Source: RFPW01 sp040401595 (lineage in GTDB: Bacteria > Pseudomonadota > Gammaproteobacteria > Burkholderiales > Burkholderiaceae_E). Taken from it: DNA of 24,195 nucleotides. The stretch is taken from positions 1-24,195 of the forward strand of contig JBBAOE010000035.1 of NCBI GenBank assembly GCA_040401595.1, read 5' to 3'. Below are positions 6,855 to 15,515 of this stretch, piece by piece (position 1 is the stretch's first letter; the number at the start of each line of letters is the position of its first letter). Made by a program: the position numbers and the translations under genes. Below the pieces are notes generated by a model, which was given only the letters and a program-made list of their open reading frames with translations, was not told the DNA's origin and searched no databases.

Positions 6855-7523
6855 TTGCGCGGGTCCTGCGAATCGAAACTGCGCGAGATCGGGTTGTGTA
6901 TCGCGCCGAATCGCCTCGAAACTGAGCCGTGTGAGTTGCCCGAAGGCGTCGCGAATCTCCATCGCAACTGGCAACCCCTGACGCAGTCCAATCGCGATGC
7001 GCTCAAAGCCTGCGTCCTTACGATGCGGAGTGGCTTCGATCCAGGCCGCACCCTCGCGCAGTCCAAGCTCACGCACGGCAAATTCGCGTTCGATGGCATC
7101 CGACCCAAACAGGATCGCAGCCGGACTGGATCCGATCGAATCCCCCAGTGGACGCACCGACACCTGATCCAGATCCCGATCGTGAAACCAGACTTGTTTC
7201 CCATCTGAGACGATCACCTGGTCATCGGGCCGGATTACTTCCCAGCGAAACCGACCTGGGCGCGCGAACGCAAACCGCCCGGTCACGACGCGCGCGGTTT
7301 CCAGGCGGCCCGCTGGGCCATCGGCTCTCGTGGTGCGCTGCGTGAATTCACCGTGCGCAGCGCGGGTCCCTTCAACAAAGGCTCTTAGCTGCGCCACTCC
7401 GCTGGCCGGATCCGGCTCGTTCGCACCGGCTGCCCGCGCCGTCGAGCTTCGCGTGACGAGGCCCACCCCGAGCGTCAGGATCAGGGCGCAGGTCAGGGCT
7501 GCGCTCCAGCGCCCGGCCCTCAC
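6828..7523 (-). CDS. lolA: Outer-membrane lipoprotein carrier protein LolA
   Basis: Periplasmic chaperone that takes lipoproteins from LolCDE at the inner membrane to LolB at the outer membrane. The 231-residue precursor has a Sec signal peptide (basic MRAGRW, hydrophobic AALTCALILTLGVGLV, likely cleavage near TARAAG at about 33). The mature part shows the LolA pattern: LRAFVEGTRAAHGEFTQ, GRFAFARPGRFRWEV, PDDQVIVSDGKQVWFHDRDLDQV and a C-terminal GLPVAMEIRDAFGQLTRLSF. The start codon is GTG and overlaps the ftsK stop as GTGA (7520-7523), which implies translational coupling. The ftsK-lolA order is conserved; the gene that normally follows, rarA, is 1.8 kb away here. Confidence 0.95.
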   Translation of the reverse strand: MRAGRWSAALTCALILTLGVGLVTRSSTARAAGANEPDPASGVAQLRAFVEGTRAAHGEFTQRTTRADGPAGRLETARVVTGRFAFARPGRFRWEVIRPDDQVIVSDGKQVWFHDRDLDQVSVRPLGDSIGSSPAAILFGSDAIEREFAVRELGLREGAAWIEATPHRKDAGFERIAIGLRQGLPVAMEIRDAFGQLTRLSFEAIRRDTQPDLAQFRFAGPAQLGQESRRN

Positions 7524-10476
7524 TCGTTTCGCGCCGGAACGAGAACGTCGCGATTGCCATTCGTTGCCATCGCGCTGACCACACCCGATTTTTCCATCTG
7601 CTCCAGCAGCCGCGCCGCTCGGTTATACCCAATCCGAAGATGGCGTTGCACGAGGGAAATCGACGCCCGGCGGTTTTGCAGCACGATGCCGACCGCCTGG
7701 TCGTACATCGGATCGGACTCCCCCTCGACGCCTGCCTCGGACAAGGTCTGGCTCAGGCCACCAAAGCCAACGGCGCTGCCCGTGTCGGCCGATTCGACCA
7801 CCCCACCCTCGAGCAGGCCCTCGACGTAGTCAGGATCTCCTTGGGACTTCCAGTGTTCAACGACCCGATGCACTTCATCGTCGGCGACAAACGCTCCATG
7901 AACCCGCATCGGGACGCCACTGCCTGGGGGCAGGTACAGCATGTCACCCATCCCCAGCAAACTCTCCGCGCCCATCTGATCCAGGATGGTTCGCGAGTCG
8001 ATTTTGCTCGACACCTGGAACGCGATTCGGGTGGGGATATTGGCCTTGATCAGGCCCGTGATCACATCCACCGAAGGCCGCTGCGTTGCCAGGATCAGGT
8101 GAATCCCGGCCGCTCGGGCTTTCTGGGCAAGGCGCGCGATCAGTTCTTCGATCTTTTTGCCCACCACCATCATCAGGTCGGCCAACTCATCGATGACGAC
8201 CACAATCTGCGGCAGGCGGCTCAGGGGCTCTGGCGCATCGGGCGTGAGCGAAAACGGGTTCGGTATCAAGGTCTCGCGCTGCGCGGCCTCGGCGATTTTG
8301 GTGTTGAAACCCGCCAGGTTGCGAACGCCGAGCTTGCTCATGATCCGGTAACGCCGCTCCATTTCAGCAACACACCAGTTCAAGGCATTTGCAGCCTGTC
8401 GCATGTCCGTGACGACCGGCGCCAGCAGATGTGGGATCCCTTCGTACACGCTCATTTCGAGCATCTTTGGGTCGATCAGGATCAGGCGTACCTGAGACGG
8501 GTCGCTCTTGTAGAGCAGCGACAGCAGCATCGCGTTGATACCGACCGATTTACCCGAACCTGTCGTACCGGCGACCAGCAGGTGCGGCATACGCGCGAGA
8601 TCTGCGACCACGGCGTGGCCGCTGATGTCTTTGCCCAGAGCCATGGTCAGCGCTGAGTTGGCGTCTGCGAACACCTTGGCGCTGAGAATCTCCGAGAGCC
8701 GAACCGTCTGCCGGCGGGCATTGGGCAACTCGAGACCCATCACGTTCTTACCCGGGATCGTCTCAACCACCCGTAAGGACGTCAGCGAAAGCGCACGGGC
8801 GAGATCCTTGCCCAGGTTAACGACCTGGCTGCCCTTGACCCCGGTTGCGGGTTCGATTTCATAACGGGTGATCACAGGTCCTGGTTGGGCGGTGACGACC
8901 TTCGCCGCGACCCCAAAGTCAGCGAGCTTTTTCTCGATCAATCGGGACGTGTAAGCAATGGACTCTGGGCTGACCGTCTCGACGACCTCGGGCGGTGGTT
9001 CCAGAAGCAGCACGCTTGGGCGCGGGTCCGCGCCCGCCAGACTGCCAAAGAGCGACACCTGGGCTTCGCGCAGAACGCGCGCCGACTTTTCGGCAGGAGG
9101 CGCCTGCGGCTCAATCCGGAAGGCGTGGCCAGCGACCGGCGCAGCGGCCACAGCCGCTGCCGCTGGCACCGCAAGGGCGGCCCCGACCGGGACTGGCGCA
9201 TTGGCCGAAGCGATCGGAGCCGGGTCTGGCATCGGCGCAGGCACAACAGCCTGCGGGCGCATCGCGTCGACATCCGCGAACCCTGTCGCCAGCGGATCCT
9301 TTTCCGCGCGCAGTTCGAGCCCCTGAAGGGCNNNNNNNNNNNNNNNNNNNNNNNNNNNNNNNNNNNNNNNNNNNNNNNNNNNNNNNNNNNNNNNNNNNNN
9401 NNNNNNNNNNNNNNNNNNNNNNNNNNNNNNNCGAACCCTGTCGCCAGCGGATCCTTTTCCGCGCGCAGTTCGAGCCCCTGAAGGGCACGGTCATCGGCAT
9501 GATCGGGGTGGGCCCGAAGCCCCTGACCTGCCGAGTCAGGATGCTCGGACATGACGAATTGCTCGAACTGCTCAGACTCCCCGGGGCGATCGGGCTCAAA
9601 CAACCCACTGAGCTGCGGCTCGTGAGAATCCGGGCGACGAAGCCGGCCGGCCCGCCCAGCCGCATTGCCGAGACGTCCGCTTTGGCCCATCGACGCCCCC
9701 GCCTCGACGTCGGCGGGACTGGACATGAAATCAGCAAGCGGCCCATCGGCCGGGCGCACCTTGAGCTTTTTTTCGACCACCAGACCATCGCGCTCCAGCG
9801 CAGCCTGTTGCCCGATCGCACGATCCTGACGGGCCGCCAGCGCCTCGGCCGAGCGGATGGCCAGACGTTCGACCGCGACCCCGGTACGCTCGAAAATCTC
9901 GAACCAGGACCAGCCGCTGAGCAGACTGAACCCGATCGCAATCAGGCCCAGCAGGATCATCGTCGTTCCAACCGCGCCCAACATCAGGCTCAAGCCATCC
10001 GAGATCAGATCCCCCGCCACGCCCCCCGGCGCCAGGGGCATCGGCAAACGCAAGGAGTGCAATCGTTGCGATTCGAGACCGACGCAACCCGCGAACAGCA
10101 TCGCAAATCCGAGCCAGCGATCCCAGGCGAATCGAGCCGTATCAGGATCCGCTAACGACGGCACACCGCGCTCCGTCAGTTCGCGCGCCCGCATCTTCAA
10201 GATCCCGCGCCAGAGCAAGACGCCCACCAGACCAACCCAGAGCCAGGTACTGGCACCAAACAGATACAGCAGCAAATCCGCCACCCAGGCCCCGACGCGG
10301 CCACCGGCGTTATGGATCTCGCGCGGCGGACCGGCATTGGACCAGCCCGGGTCGGCGCGGTCGTATGTCAACAGAATCAGGGCTAGCAGCAAGCCAGCCC
10401 CGGCGTTTACAAACCAGCGTGCTTCATCCAGCAGGCGCATGGCCCGTTCGGGCAGTGTGATCGATACCAGCGACAT
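7520..10476 (-). CDS. ftsK: DNA translocase FtsK (intact gene, split here by an assembly artefact)
   Basis: Septum-anchored DNA pump that moves chromosome termini through the closing division site and activates XerCD at dif. As printed the frame is broken by 100 N (9332-9431) flanked by two identical 55-bp copies. Collapsing 9277-9431 (155 bp) restores a single 933-codon frame: ...DPLATGF (to residue 348) joins ADVDAMRPQAVV. In that merged protein, membrane segments fall near 22-38, 62-90, 119-135 and 163-190. An Ala/Pro-rich linker (about 200-430) follows, then the motor with Walker A AGTTGSGKS (584-592) and Walker B IVVVIDE (706-712). The gamma winged-helix domain (about 870-933, with DPMYDQAVGIVLQNRRAS) reads KOPS. 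The ATG at 10476 has GAGG only 1 nt away; M13 is an alternative start. It lies 31 bp downstream of the Crp-like gene and is coupled to lolA. Confidence 0.95.
9277..9331. repeat. 55-bp duplicated contig end, copy 1
   Basis: These 55 bp, from CGAACCCTGTCGCC to CCCCTGAAGGGC, are identical to 9432-9486 and directly abut the N run. This is the signature of two contigs whose overlapping ends were scaffolded with a fixed gap instead of being merged. Confidence 0.95.
9332..9431. other. Assembly gap of 100 N inside ftsK, probably spurious
   Basis: Exactly 100 N between two identical 55-bp ends. If the ends are merged, nothing is missing and the ftsK frame is continuous, so the gap most likely represents no real sequence. 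Confidence 0.9.
9432..9486. repeat. 55-bp duplicated contig end, copy 2
   Basis: Second copy of the 55-bp segment at 9277-9331, without mismatch. It immediately follows the N run and continues into the upstream (N-terminal) part of ftsK. Confidence 0.95.
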
Positions 10477-10507
10477 CCTCAGTCCGAAAGCAGAAAACCC
10501 CTCAATG

Positions 10508-11182
10508 CTAATTCAGGTAGAGGTTGATCTTCTCGCGCAACAGCAATCTTCCTTCGCTGACCGGCACAATATATCCGTCGACTTCAAGTCCCTTCATGAC
10601 TCTAGAGACCATTTCGCGGGATGCGCCGATCATTTTGGCGATTTCCTGGCGCGGCAGCTTACCCTTGACGACCCGTTCCCCCGCGACCGTCTCGGAGAAA
10701 TCCAGCAACACTCGGGCAACCCGGCCGTAAACATCCATCAGCGCCAGTGTTTCGATTTTCTTGTCCGCCTCGCGCAGCCGCTTCACGATGCCGCGCATGA
10801 TGGCCATACACATGTCGGTACTCGAGGCCAACATCGCCTTGAAGCTCTCCTTGTTCACGGAAATGAAATCACAGGGTTCGATCGTGATGACGCTCGCAGA
10901 GCGGGGGGCGTCATCAATCAGGCTCATCTCGCCGAAAAATTCGCCGGGGCCCAGGATGGCGAGAATGACTTCCTTGCCCTCAGAATCCGAGCGCTGCACT
11001 TTCGCCCGCCCGGACAACAACAGATAAAAGGACTGCGAGGTTTCTCCTTCAGCGACAATCGTTCGACCCTTGGGAAAACTGCGCCGCACGCTACCCGCGG
11101 CCAGCATTTCGAGCTGCGGTTCCCCGATTCCGGCCAGAATCGGCATCCGCCTTAAAAAAGCTTTGTTCTCTTCGTGAGCCAT
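10508..11182 (-). CDS. Crp/Fnr-family transcriptional regulator (Crp-like)
   Basis: A 224-residue regulator with an N-terminal cyclic-nucleotide-binding beta-roll (about 15-115) and a C-terminal Crp-type winged helix. The phosphate-binding cassette FGEMSLIDDAPRSAS (83-97) keeps the G-E and P-R-S-A residues that hold a cyclic nucleotide, so ligand binding is plausible. The long dimer helix is about 120-150. The recognition region is LPRQEIAKMIGASREMVSRVMKGLE (176-200). No N-terminal cysteine cluster is present, which argues against an O2-sensing Fnr. It could bind cAMP or, as in Xanthomonas Clp, c-di-GMP; the sequence does not decide. AGAGGA lies about 7 nt before the ATG. It occupies the position of lrp in the E. 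coli trxB-lrp-ftsK region and probably leads the ftsK-lolA transcript. Confidence 0.92.
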   Translation of the reverse strand: MAHEENKAFLRRMPILAGIGEPQLEMLAAGSVRRSFPKGRTIVAEGETSQSFYLLLSGRAKVQRSDSEGKEVILAILGPGEFFGEMSLIDDAPRSASVITIEPCDFISVNKESFKAMLASSTDMCMAIMRGIVKRLREADKKIETLALMDVYGRVARVLLDFSETVAGERVVKGKLPRQEIAKMIGASREMVSRVMKGLEVDGYIVPVSEGRLLLREKINLYLN

Positions 11183-11217
11183 GTATGTCCTCTTGGTCGT
11201 TGGTCCGCATTGCGCTC

Positions 11218-11231
11218 TGACTCAAACGTCA
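11218..11231. promoter_or_regulatory. TGAC-N6-GTCA dyad upstream of the Crp-like gene
   Basis: TGACTCAAACGTCA is a perfect 4+4 dyad with a 6-bp spacer, the geometry of Crp/Fnr-family sites (TGTGA-N6-TCACA). It lies 36 bp upstream of the Crp-like start and 138 bp upstream of trxB. It could be an autoregulatory operator. The match is short, so the call is weak. Confidence 0.25.
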
Positions 11232-11329
11232 CCAGGGTCCAGCCGCAGACCCGATGACACCCTCTCGATCAGTCACTGTCCTGCTTGTCGAGCGGCACTT
11301 CCGATCGAGCCCAAGTTGAGCTCTCGACC

Positions 11330-11335
11330 TATAAT
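11330..11335 (+). promoter_or_regulatory. -10 element of the trxB promoter
   Basis: A consensus TATAAT lies 33 bp upstream of the trxB ATG. No good -35 hexamer is visible 16-18 bp upstream (the region reads GAGCCC/CGAGCC), so the promoter may need an activator. Confidence 0.5.
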
Positions 11336-11368
11336 TTCACAAATCCAGATCCCCCTACGAGCTCCTTC

Positions 11369-12313
11369 ATGACCACTCGTCACTCCCGCCTTCTGATCCT
11401 CGGATCGGGCCCAGCCGGTTACACCGCCGCCGTTTACGCCGCCCGCGCCAACCTGTCACCGGTGTTGATCACAGGACTCGCTCAGGGTGGACAGTTGATG
11501 ACGACGACCGAAGTCGACAACTGGCCAGCCGATGCGGATGGGGTCCAGGGACCCGAACTGATGACACGGTTTCAGAAGCATGCCGAGCGCTTCGGGACCG
11601 AAATCCTGTTCGACCAGATTCACACCGTGCATCTGCAGAGCAGGCCGTTTCGACTGATCGGTGATGCCGGCGAATACACCTGCGATGCACTGATTATCGC
11701 AACCGGTGCCAGTGCGAAATACCTTGGACTTCCCTCTGAGGAGTCGTACATGGGTCGTGGGGTCAGCGCCTGCGCAACCTGCGATGGCTTCTTCTACCGA
11801 GGTGAGGAGGTGGCGGTTGTGGGGGGTGGAAATACTGCCGTTGAGGAAGCGTTGTATCTTGCCAACATCGCCCGGAAGGTCACCGTGATTCACCGCCGGG
11901 ACCGCTTCCGTGCCGAGCCGATCATGGTGGATAAACTCATGGCCCGTGCAAATGAGGGCAAAGTCGAGATCCGCTGGTTTCAGGAAATCGACGAGGTTCT
12001 GGGCAATGAGGGCGGCATGAACGGGCTTCGCCTGCGCGACGCCCGCGATGGCTCAAAAACCGAGCTCACGCTGCAGGGCCTCTTCGTCGCTATCGGGCAT
12101 ACGCCCAACACCAGCATTTTCGAGGGGCAACTGGCCATGAAGAATGGCTATCTCATGACCCGGGGCGGCGCCGAAGGCTATGCCACCATGACCAGCATCG
12201 ATGGCGTCTTTGCCGCCGGCGATGTGCAAGACCATGTCTACCGTCAGGCCATCACGAGCGCCGGTACCGGATGTATGGCGGCCTTGGATGCCCACCGATT
12301 CCTCGAAGGGTAA
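11369..12313 (+). CDS. trxB: Thioredoxin-disulfide reductase
   Basis: NADPH-dependent flavoenzyme that keeps thioredoxin reduced in the cytoplasm. The 314-residue length matches the low-molecular-weight bacterial class. FAD-binding LGSGPAGYTAA is at 11-21, and the second FAD-contact motif DGVFAAGDV is near 278-286. The redox-active pair is CATC (C135, C138) before DGFF. NADPH contacts are VVGGGNTAVEEA (150-161) and HRRDRFRA (175-182). The start at MTTRHSRLLI fits the family; a longer frame from 11285 would add 28 unrelated residues upstream of the -10 region. The ribosome binding site is weak. The Smr-domain gene begins inside its 3' end. Confidence 0.97.
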   Translation: MTTRHSRLLILGSGPAGYTAAVYAARANLSPVLITGLAQGGQLMTTTEVDNWPADADGVQGPELMTRFQKHAERFGTEILFDQIHTVHLQSRPFRLIGDAGEYTCDALIIATGASAKYLGLPSEESYMGRGVSACATCDGFFYRGEEVAVVGGGNTAVEEALYLANIARKVTVIHRRDRFRAEPIMVDKLMARANEGKVEIRWFQEIDEVLGNEGGMNGLRLRDARDGSKTELTLQGLFVAIGHTPNTSIFEGQLAMKNGYLMTRGGAEGYATMTSIDGVFAAGDVQDHVYRQAITSAGTGCMAALDAHRFLEG

Positions 12314-12977
12314 TCACACCCCAACCGGTGGCCGACGCCTGACGAGTTTCGAGGAACTCGTCAGCGTTCGGGACGCGCTTGTCGACGCGGCGCGGCGCGA
12401 ACGCATTGCTGCCGCCAGACGCAGGGCCGATGAGGCTGAACGCACGCGTGACGCGCGAACCTTCAGAGCCGCGATGGAGGATGTCACCCCACTGCCGGCA
12501 GGTCCGGCCCGGGCGAGCGCGCCGCGCAAGGGCGCGCAGCCCTACCCCGCGATGCGGATTGCCGATGAGCAGGCCGCGCTCGCCGAAAGTCTCTCCGATG
12601 AATTCCCCATTGAAACCCTGCTAGAAATCGATGAGAACCTCTCATGGCGGCGAGACGGGATCGGGACCGAGGTATTGCGCGACTTACGCCGAGGTCGGTG
12701 GGTGCTCCAGGATGAACTCGACCTGCATCGCTTGCGCACCGACGAGGCGCGGGAGGCTCTGGTGACGTTTCTGGCAAGCTGCGCCCGGCGCAGTATCCGG
12801 TGCGTGCGCGTCGTGCATGGCAAGGGCCACGGATCCGCTGGACGCGAGCCCGTTCTCAAACACAAAGTGCCGAGATGGTTAGCCCAGCGCCCGGAGGTGG
12901 CCGCCTTTTGCCAACCCCGAGAAATCGATGGCGGCGCGGGCGCGCTGATTGTCCTGCTGGTGCCCGCGCAGAAATAG
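12288..12977 (+). CDS. Smr-domain protein (SmrA/YfcN-like)
   Basis: A 229-residue protein with a C-terminal Smr domain (about 140-225), marked by LDLHRLRTDEA (144-154) and the glycine loop VVHGKGHGSAG (175-185). Smr domains of this class have nuclease activity in some members (E. coli SmrA nicks DNA; others act on RNA). The N-terminal half is an Arg/Glu/Ala-rich helical region with no recognised domain. The start at 12288 (MPTDSSKGNH) overlaps the trxB stop by 26 bp, suggesting coupled translation. The ribosome binding site is weak, so a start further downstream is possible. The gene ends 9 bp from the convergent iscX. Confidence 0.88.
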   Translation: MPTDSSKGNHTPTGGRRLTSFEELVSVRDALVDAARRERIAAARRRADEAERTRDARTFRAAMEDVTPLPAGPARASAPRKGAQPYPAMRIADEQAALAESLSDEFPIETLLEIDENLSWRRDGIGTEVLRDLRRGRWVLQDELDLHRLRTDEAREALVTFLASCARRSIRCVRVVHGKGHGSAGREPVLKHKVPRWLAQRPEVAAFCQPREIDGGAGALIVLLVPAQK

Positions 12978-12986
12978 CTGCCGGGC

Positions 12987-13178
12987 TTAGAGTTCGTCGA
13001 TCCAGGCTTGCTGAATCGCCTCGAGAATCCGTTCGCCGCACCGCTCGGGGGCGTCATCGAACTGGGGCAATTCGAGGACCCAGCGTTGGAGATCGGTAAA
13101 CCGCACCGATACAGGGTCGATATCCGGATGCTGATCGATCAGAGCAATGGCGATTTCAATGGTGTCTGTCCACTTCAT
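12987..13178 (-). CDS. iscX: Fe-S cluster assembly protein IscX
   Basis: A 63-residue acidic protein (KWTDTIEIAIALIDQHPDID, VRFTDLQRWV, FDDAPERCGERILEAIQQAW), colinear with E. coli IscX (YfhJ). IscX binds IscS and iron and modulates the rate of cluster assembly. GGAAGG lies about 8 nt before the ATG. It follows fdx by 2 bp and is the last gene of the isc operon, the usual position. Confidence 0.96.
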   Translation of the reverse strand: MKWTDTIEIAIALIDQHPDIDPVSVRFTDLQRWVLELPQFDDAPERCGERILEAIQQAWIDEL

Positions 13179-13180
13179 GG

Positions 13181-13516
13181 TCAGCCTTCCCGGGCGTGAT
13201 TAATGGTGTACTTTGGAATTTCGATCGTGAGGTCCTCATCGTTGAGGACAGCCTGGCAGGACAGCCGAGACTGCGCGGTCAAACCCCACGCCTTGTCCAG
13301 CATGTCATCCTCCGCGTCGGTCGCGGCCGCAAGCGAGGCCGCTCCGGCACGCACGATGACATGGCAGGTCGTGCAGGCACAAGACAGCTCACAGGCATGT
13401 TCGATCGCAATCCCATGGTCCAGCAACTGCCGGCAGAGGTTGACACCCACCACGCCCTCAAACACCAACCCATCGGGGCATAGCGCAGCATGCGGCAACA
13501 CGTTGATTCTTGGCAT
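13181..13516 (-). CDS. fdx: [2Fe-2S] ferredoxin of the isc system
   Basis: A 111-residue adrenodoxin-type ferredoxin that supplies electrons for cluster assembly on IscU. Four cysteine ligands match the E. coli positions: C42, C48, C51 (within ACELSCACTTCH) and C87 (RLSCQAV). C46 is an additional cysteine also common in this family. The start at MPRINVLPH fits the family length; an upstream in-frame ATG at 13585 would add 23 residues reaching into the repeat region behind hscA. It is separated from hscA by 97 bp, the longest spacer within the operon. Confidence 0.96.
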   Translation of the reverse strand: MPRINVLPHAALCPDGLVFEGVVGVNLCRQLLDHGIAIEHACELSCACTTCHVIVRAGAASLAAATDAEDDMLDKAWGLTAQSRLSCQAVLNDEDLTIEIPKYTINHAREG

Positions 13517-13566
13517 CAGAATTTCTCGACAATCGTTCTGTAATGTTGGCAGATCATGGCGAACAT

Positions 13567-13641
13567 CAATACTCGGTCCCTGCAATGTTCGACGTTATCA
13601 ATGTTCGAGATCATCAATGCTCGAGGTCATCAATACGCCGG
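13567..13641. repeat. Degenerate 16-bp tandem repeat across the hscA stop codon
   Basis: Units on the plus strand are CAATACTCGGTCCCTG (13567), CAATGTTCGACGTTAT (13583), CAATGTTCGAGATCAT (13599), CAATGCTCGAGGTCAT (13615), then a partial CAATACGCCGG (13631). Units 2-4 are closely similar; the first is more diverged. The array covers the last residues of hscA (RRIDDLEH), its stop (minus-strand TGATGA, tandem stops) and half of the hscA-fdx spacer. Confidence 0.85.
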
Positions 13642-15512
13642 CCCGCCAGCGCCTGACGGACTGCATTGTCCATGCGCTGCGCGGCAAACCCTTCGGTGGC
13701 GGCCGAGAGAGCTGCGAGACTGGCCCGCAGCGCATCGGCATCGTCCAGGGCCTGTCGTAGCGCCGACAGCGCCGTCATGCGCGATTCGATCAGATCGCGA
13801 TCCGCTGGCAGCAACAAGCCACCGTCCTGAGCCAGGGCCGTCTGCGTAGCCTCGAGCAGGCGATCCGCGTCGACCCCCAGCTCGCGCAGGCTACGCAGTC
13901 GTGCGTCTTCGTCCGCATGGCCAAAGGCGTCGCTCAGCATCTGCGCAATGGCGTCATCGCCCAGTCCGTATGAGGGCTTGACCGTCACCGACGCCTGCAC
14001 ACCGGAGCTCGCTTCGCGAGCGGACACGGACAACAATCCATCAGCGTCGACCTGAAACGACACCTGAATCCGCGGTGCGCCGGCCACCATCGGTGGAATG
14101 CCACGTAACTCGAAGCGCGCCAGCGACCGACAGTCCGCCACCAGTTCGCGTTCGCCCTGAACCACATGCAGAGCCATCGCCGTCTGGCCATCCCGAAAGG
14201 TCGTGAACTCCTGTGCGCGTGCGGCAGGGATCGTGGTGTTGCGGGCAATGATGCGTTCGACAAGGCCGCCCATGGTTTCCAGCCCCAGGGATAAGGGGAT
14301 GACATCGAGCAGCAACCAGTCATCGCCGGGAGCCCGATTGCCGGCGAGCAGGTTCGCCTGCATCGCAGCGCCAAGCGCGACGACCTGATCCGGATCCAGG
14401 TTGGTCAACGGCTCACGACCGAACAACTCCGCCACGGCCCTGTGCACCGCCGGCATCCGGGTCGCCCCTCCGACCAGAACCACCCCATCGGCCTCGCTGG
14501 CCTGCATCCCCGCATCACGCAGCGCACGCCGCGTACTGATCAGGGTTCGCGCAAGAAGCGTAGCGGTCAGCTGTTCGAACTGGGCCACCGACACTGTCCC
14601 GTCGACCGACGTACCCGACGGCAATCGGCACTGCACATCCACCTGTGCGTGGCTCGATAGCTCCTCCTTGACGCGTCGTGACGCCACGCGCAGCGCACTG
14701 GCATCGGCATCACTGAGTTCGGCCAGACCGGCTAACGTCACCAGGTGATCGAATAGCGCCCGATCAAAGTCATCGCCCCCAAGCGCGGTATCGCCCCCGG
14801 TGGCCAGCACCTCAAACACACCGCGACTGAGCTGAAGAATCGACACGTCGAACGTGCCACCCCCCAGGTCGTACACGACAAATCGCCCCTGCGCCCGCTG
14901 ATCCAGACCGTAGGCGATGGCAGCTGCTGTCGGTTCATTGAGCAGACGCAACACCGGGATGCCGGCCAGACGCGCCGCATCCTTGGTCGCCTGCCGCTGA
15001 GCATCATCGAAGTGCGCAGGCACCGTAATGACCGCCCCTAGGATTTCCTGATGTCGGTGCCCAAAGGCATCGGGCGCCGCACCCAAGGCCTGTTCCGCCC
15101 GCTCCCGCAGCGCAACCAGAATGTCGGCCGAAATCTGAACTGGGTTACGTTCACCCGCCGCGGTCTCCAACGCAATGGACGACTCAGGCAAAAACCGGTA
15201 GGGCAAGGAACCGGAGCGATCCAGGTCGGTCAGACTACGGCCCATCCAACGCTTAACCGACACCACCACGTTCGCGGGATCCCGCGACTGCTGCTCGAGC
15301 GCAGCCGCACCCACCGCCGGGCGGCTGTCGGCCCGATACCAGACTGCGGAGGGCAACAGCGCCCCTCCTGTCTCATCCAAAATCACTTCGGGAAGGCCCG
15401 AACGCACGGTGGCGACGAGGGAGTTGGTCGTACCGAGATCGATACCGATCGCGAGCCGATGCTCGTGAGGCGCGCTCGACTGACCCGGTTCAGCGATTTG
15501 AAGGAGTGCCAT
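13614..15512 (-). CDS. hscA: Hsp70-family chaperone HscA
   Basis: Specialised Hsp70 that, with HscB, promotes release of the Fe-S cluster from IscU. The 632-residue protein has the actin-like ATPase signatures IGIDLGTTNSLVA (22-34), VYDLGGGTFDVSIL (213-226) and VLVGGATRMPAV. The substrate-binding half follows with VIPLSLGLETMGG and the ARAQEFTTFRDGQ region. It is slightly longer than E. coli HscA (616 residues), partly from an extra stretch around 146-158. It starts 3 bp after the hscB stop with no strong ribosome binding site, which suggests translational coupling. Its 3' end lies in a 16-bp tandem repeat, so the final residues may be variable between strains. Confidence 0.97.
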   Translation of the reverse strand: MALLQIAEPGQSSAPHEHRLAIGIDLGTTNSLVATVRSGLPEVILDETGGALLPSAVWYRADSRPAVGAAALEQQSRDPANVVVSVKRWMGRSLTDLDRSGSLPYRFLPESSIALETAAGERNPVQISADILVALRERAEQALGAAPDAFGHRHQEILGAVITVPAHFDDAQRQATKDAARLAGIPVLRLLNEPTAAAIAYGLDQRAQGRFVVYDLGGGTFDVSILQLSRGVFEVLATGGDTALGGDDFDRALFDHLVTLAGLAELSDADASALRVASRRVKEELSSHAQVDVQCRLPSGTSVDGTVSVAQFEQLTATLLARTLISTRRALRDAGMQASEADGVVLVGGATRMPAVHRAVAELFGREPLTNLDPDQVVALGAAMQANLLAGNRAPGDDWLLLDVIPLSLGLETMGGLVERIIARNTTIPAARAQEFTTFRDGQTAMALHVVQGERELVADCRSLARFELRGIPPMVAGAPRIQVSFQVDADGLLSVSAREASSGVQASVTVKPSYGLGDDAIAQMLSDAFGHADEDARLRSLRELGVDADRLLEATQTALAQDGGLLLPADRDLIESRMTALSALRQALDDADALRASLAALSAATEGFAAQRMDNAVRQALAGRRIDDLEH

Positions 15513-15515
15513 GGA

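Noticed and set aside
7640..8656. Plus-strand 338-residue reading frame opposite the FtsK motor domain
   Set aside because: It mirrors the conserved FtsK motor and has a His/Gln/Arg-rich composition typical of antisense frames.
9277..9486. The 55-bp pair as a genuine direct repeat, for example a target-site duplication of a mobile element
   Set aside because: The copies abut a standard 100-N gap on both sides, and collapsing them repairs ftsK exactly.
7520..10476. ftsK as a split pseudogene or two separate genes
   Set aside because: Merging the identical 55-bp ends restores one uninterrupted frame, so the break is best explained by assembly.
9857..11155. Long plus-strand reading frame opposite ftsK and the Crp-like gene
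   Set aside because: It is the complementary shadow of two well-supported genes in GC-rich DNA and has low-complexity Arg/Pro/Ser composition and no domain.
13567..13641. CRISPR array near hscA
   Set aside because: The 16-bp units are contiguous with no spacers and no cas genes are present, so it is a plain tandem repeat.
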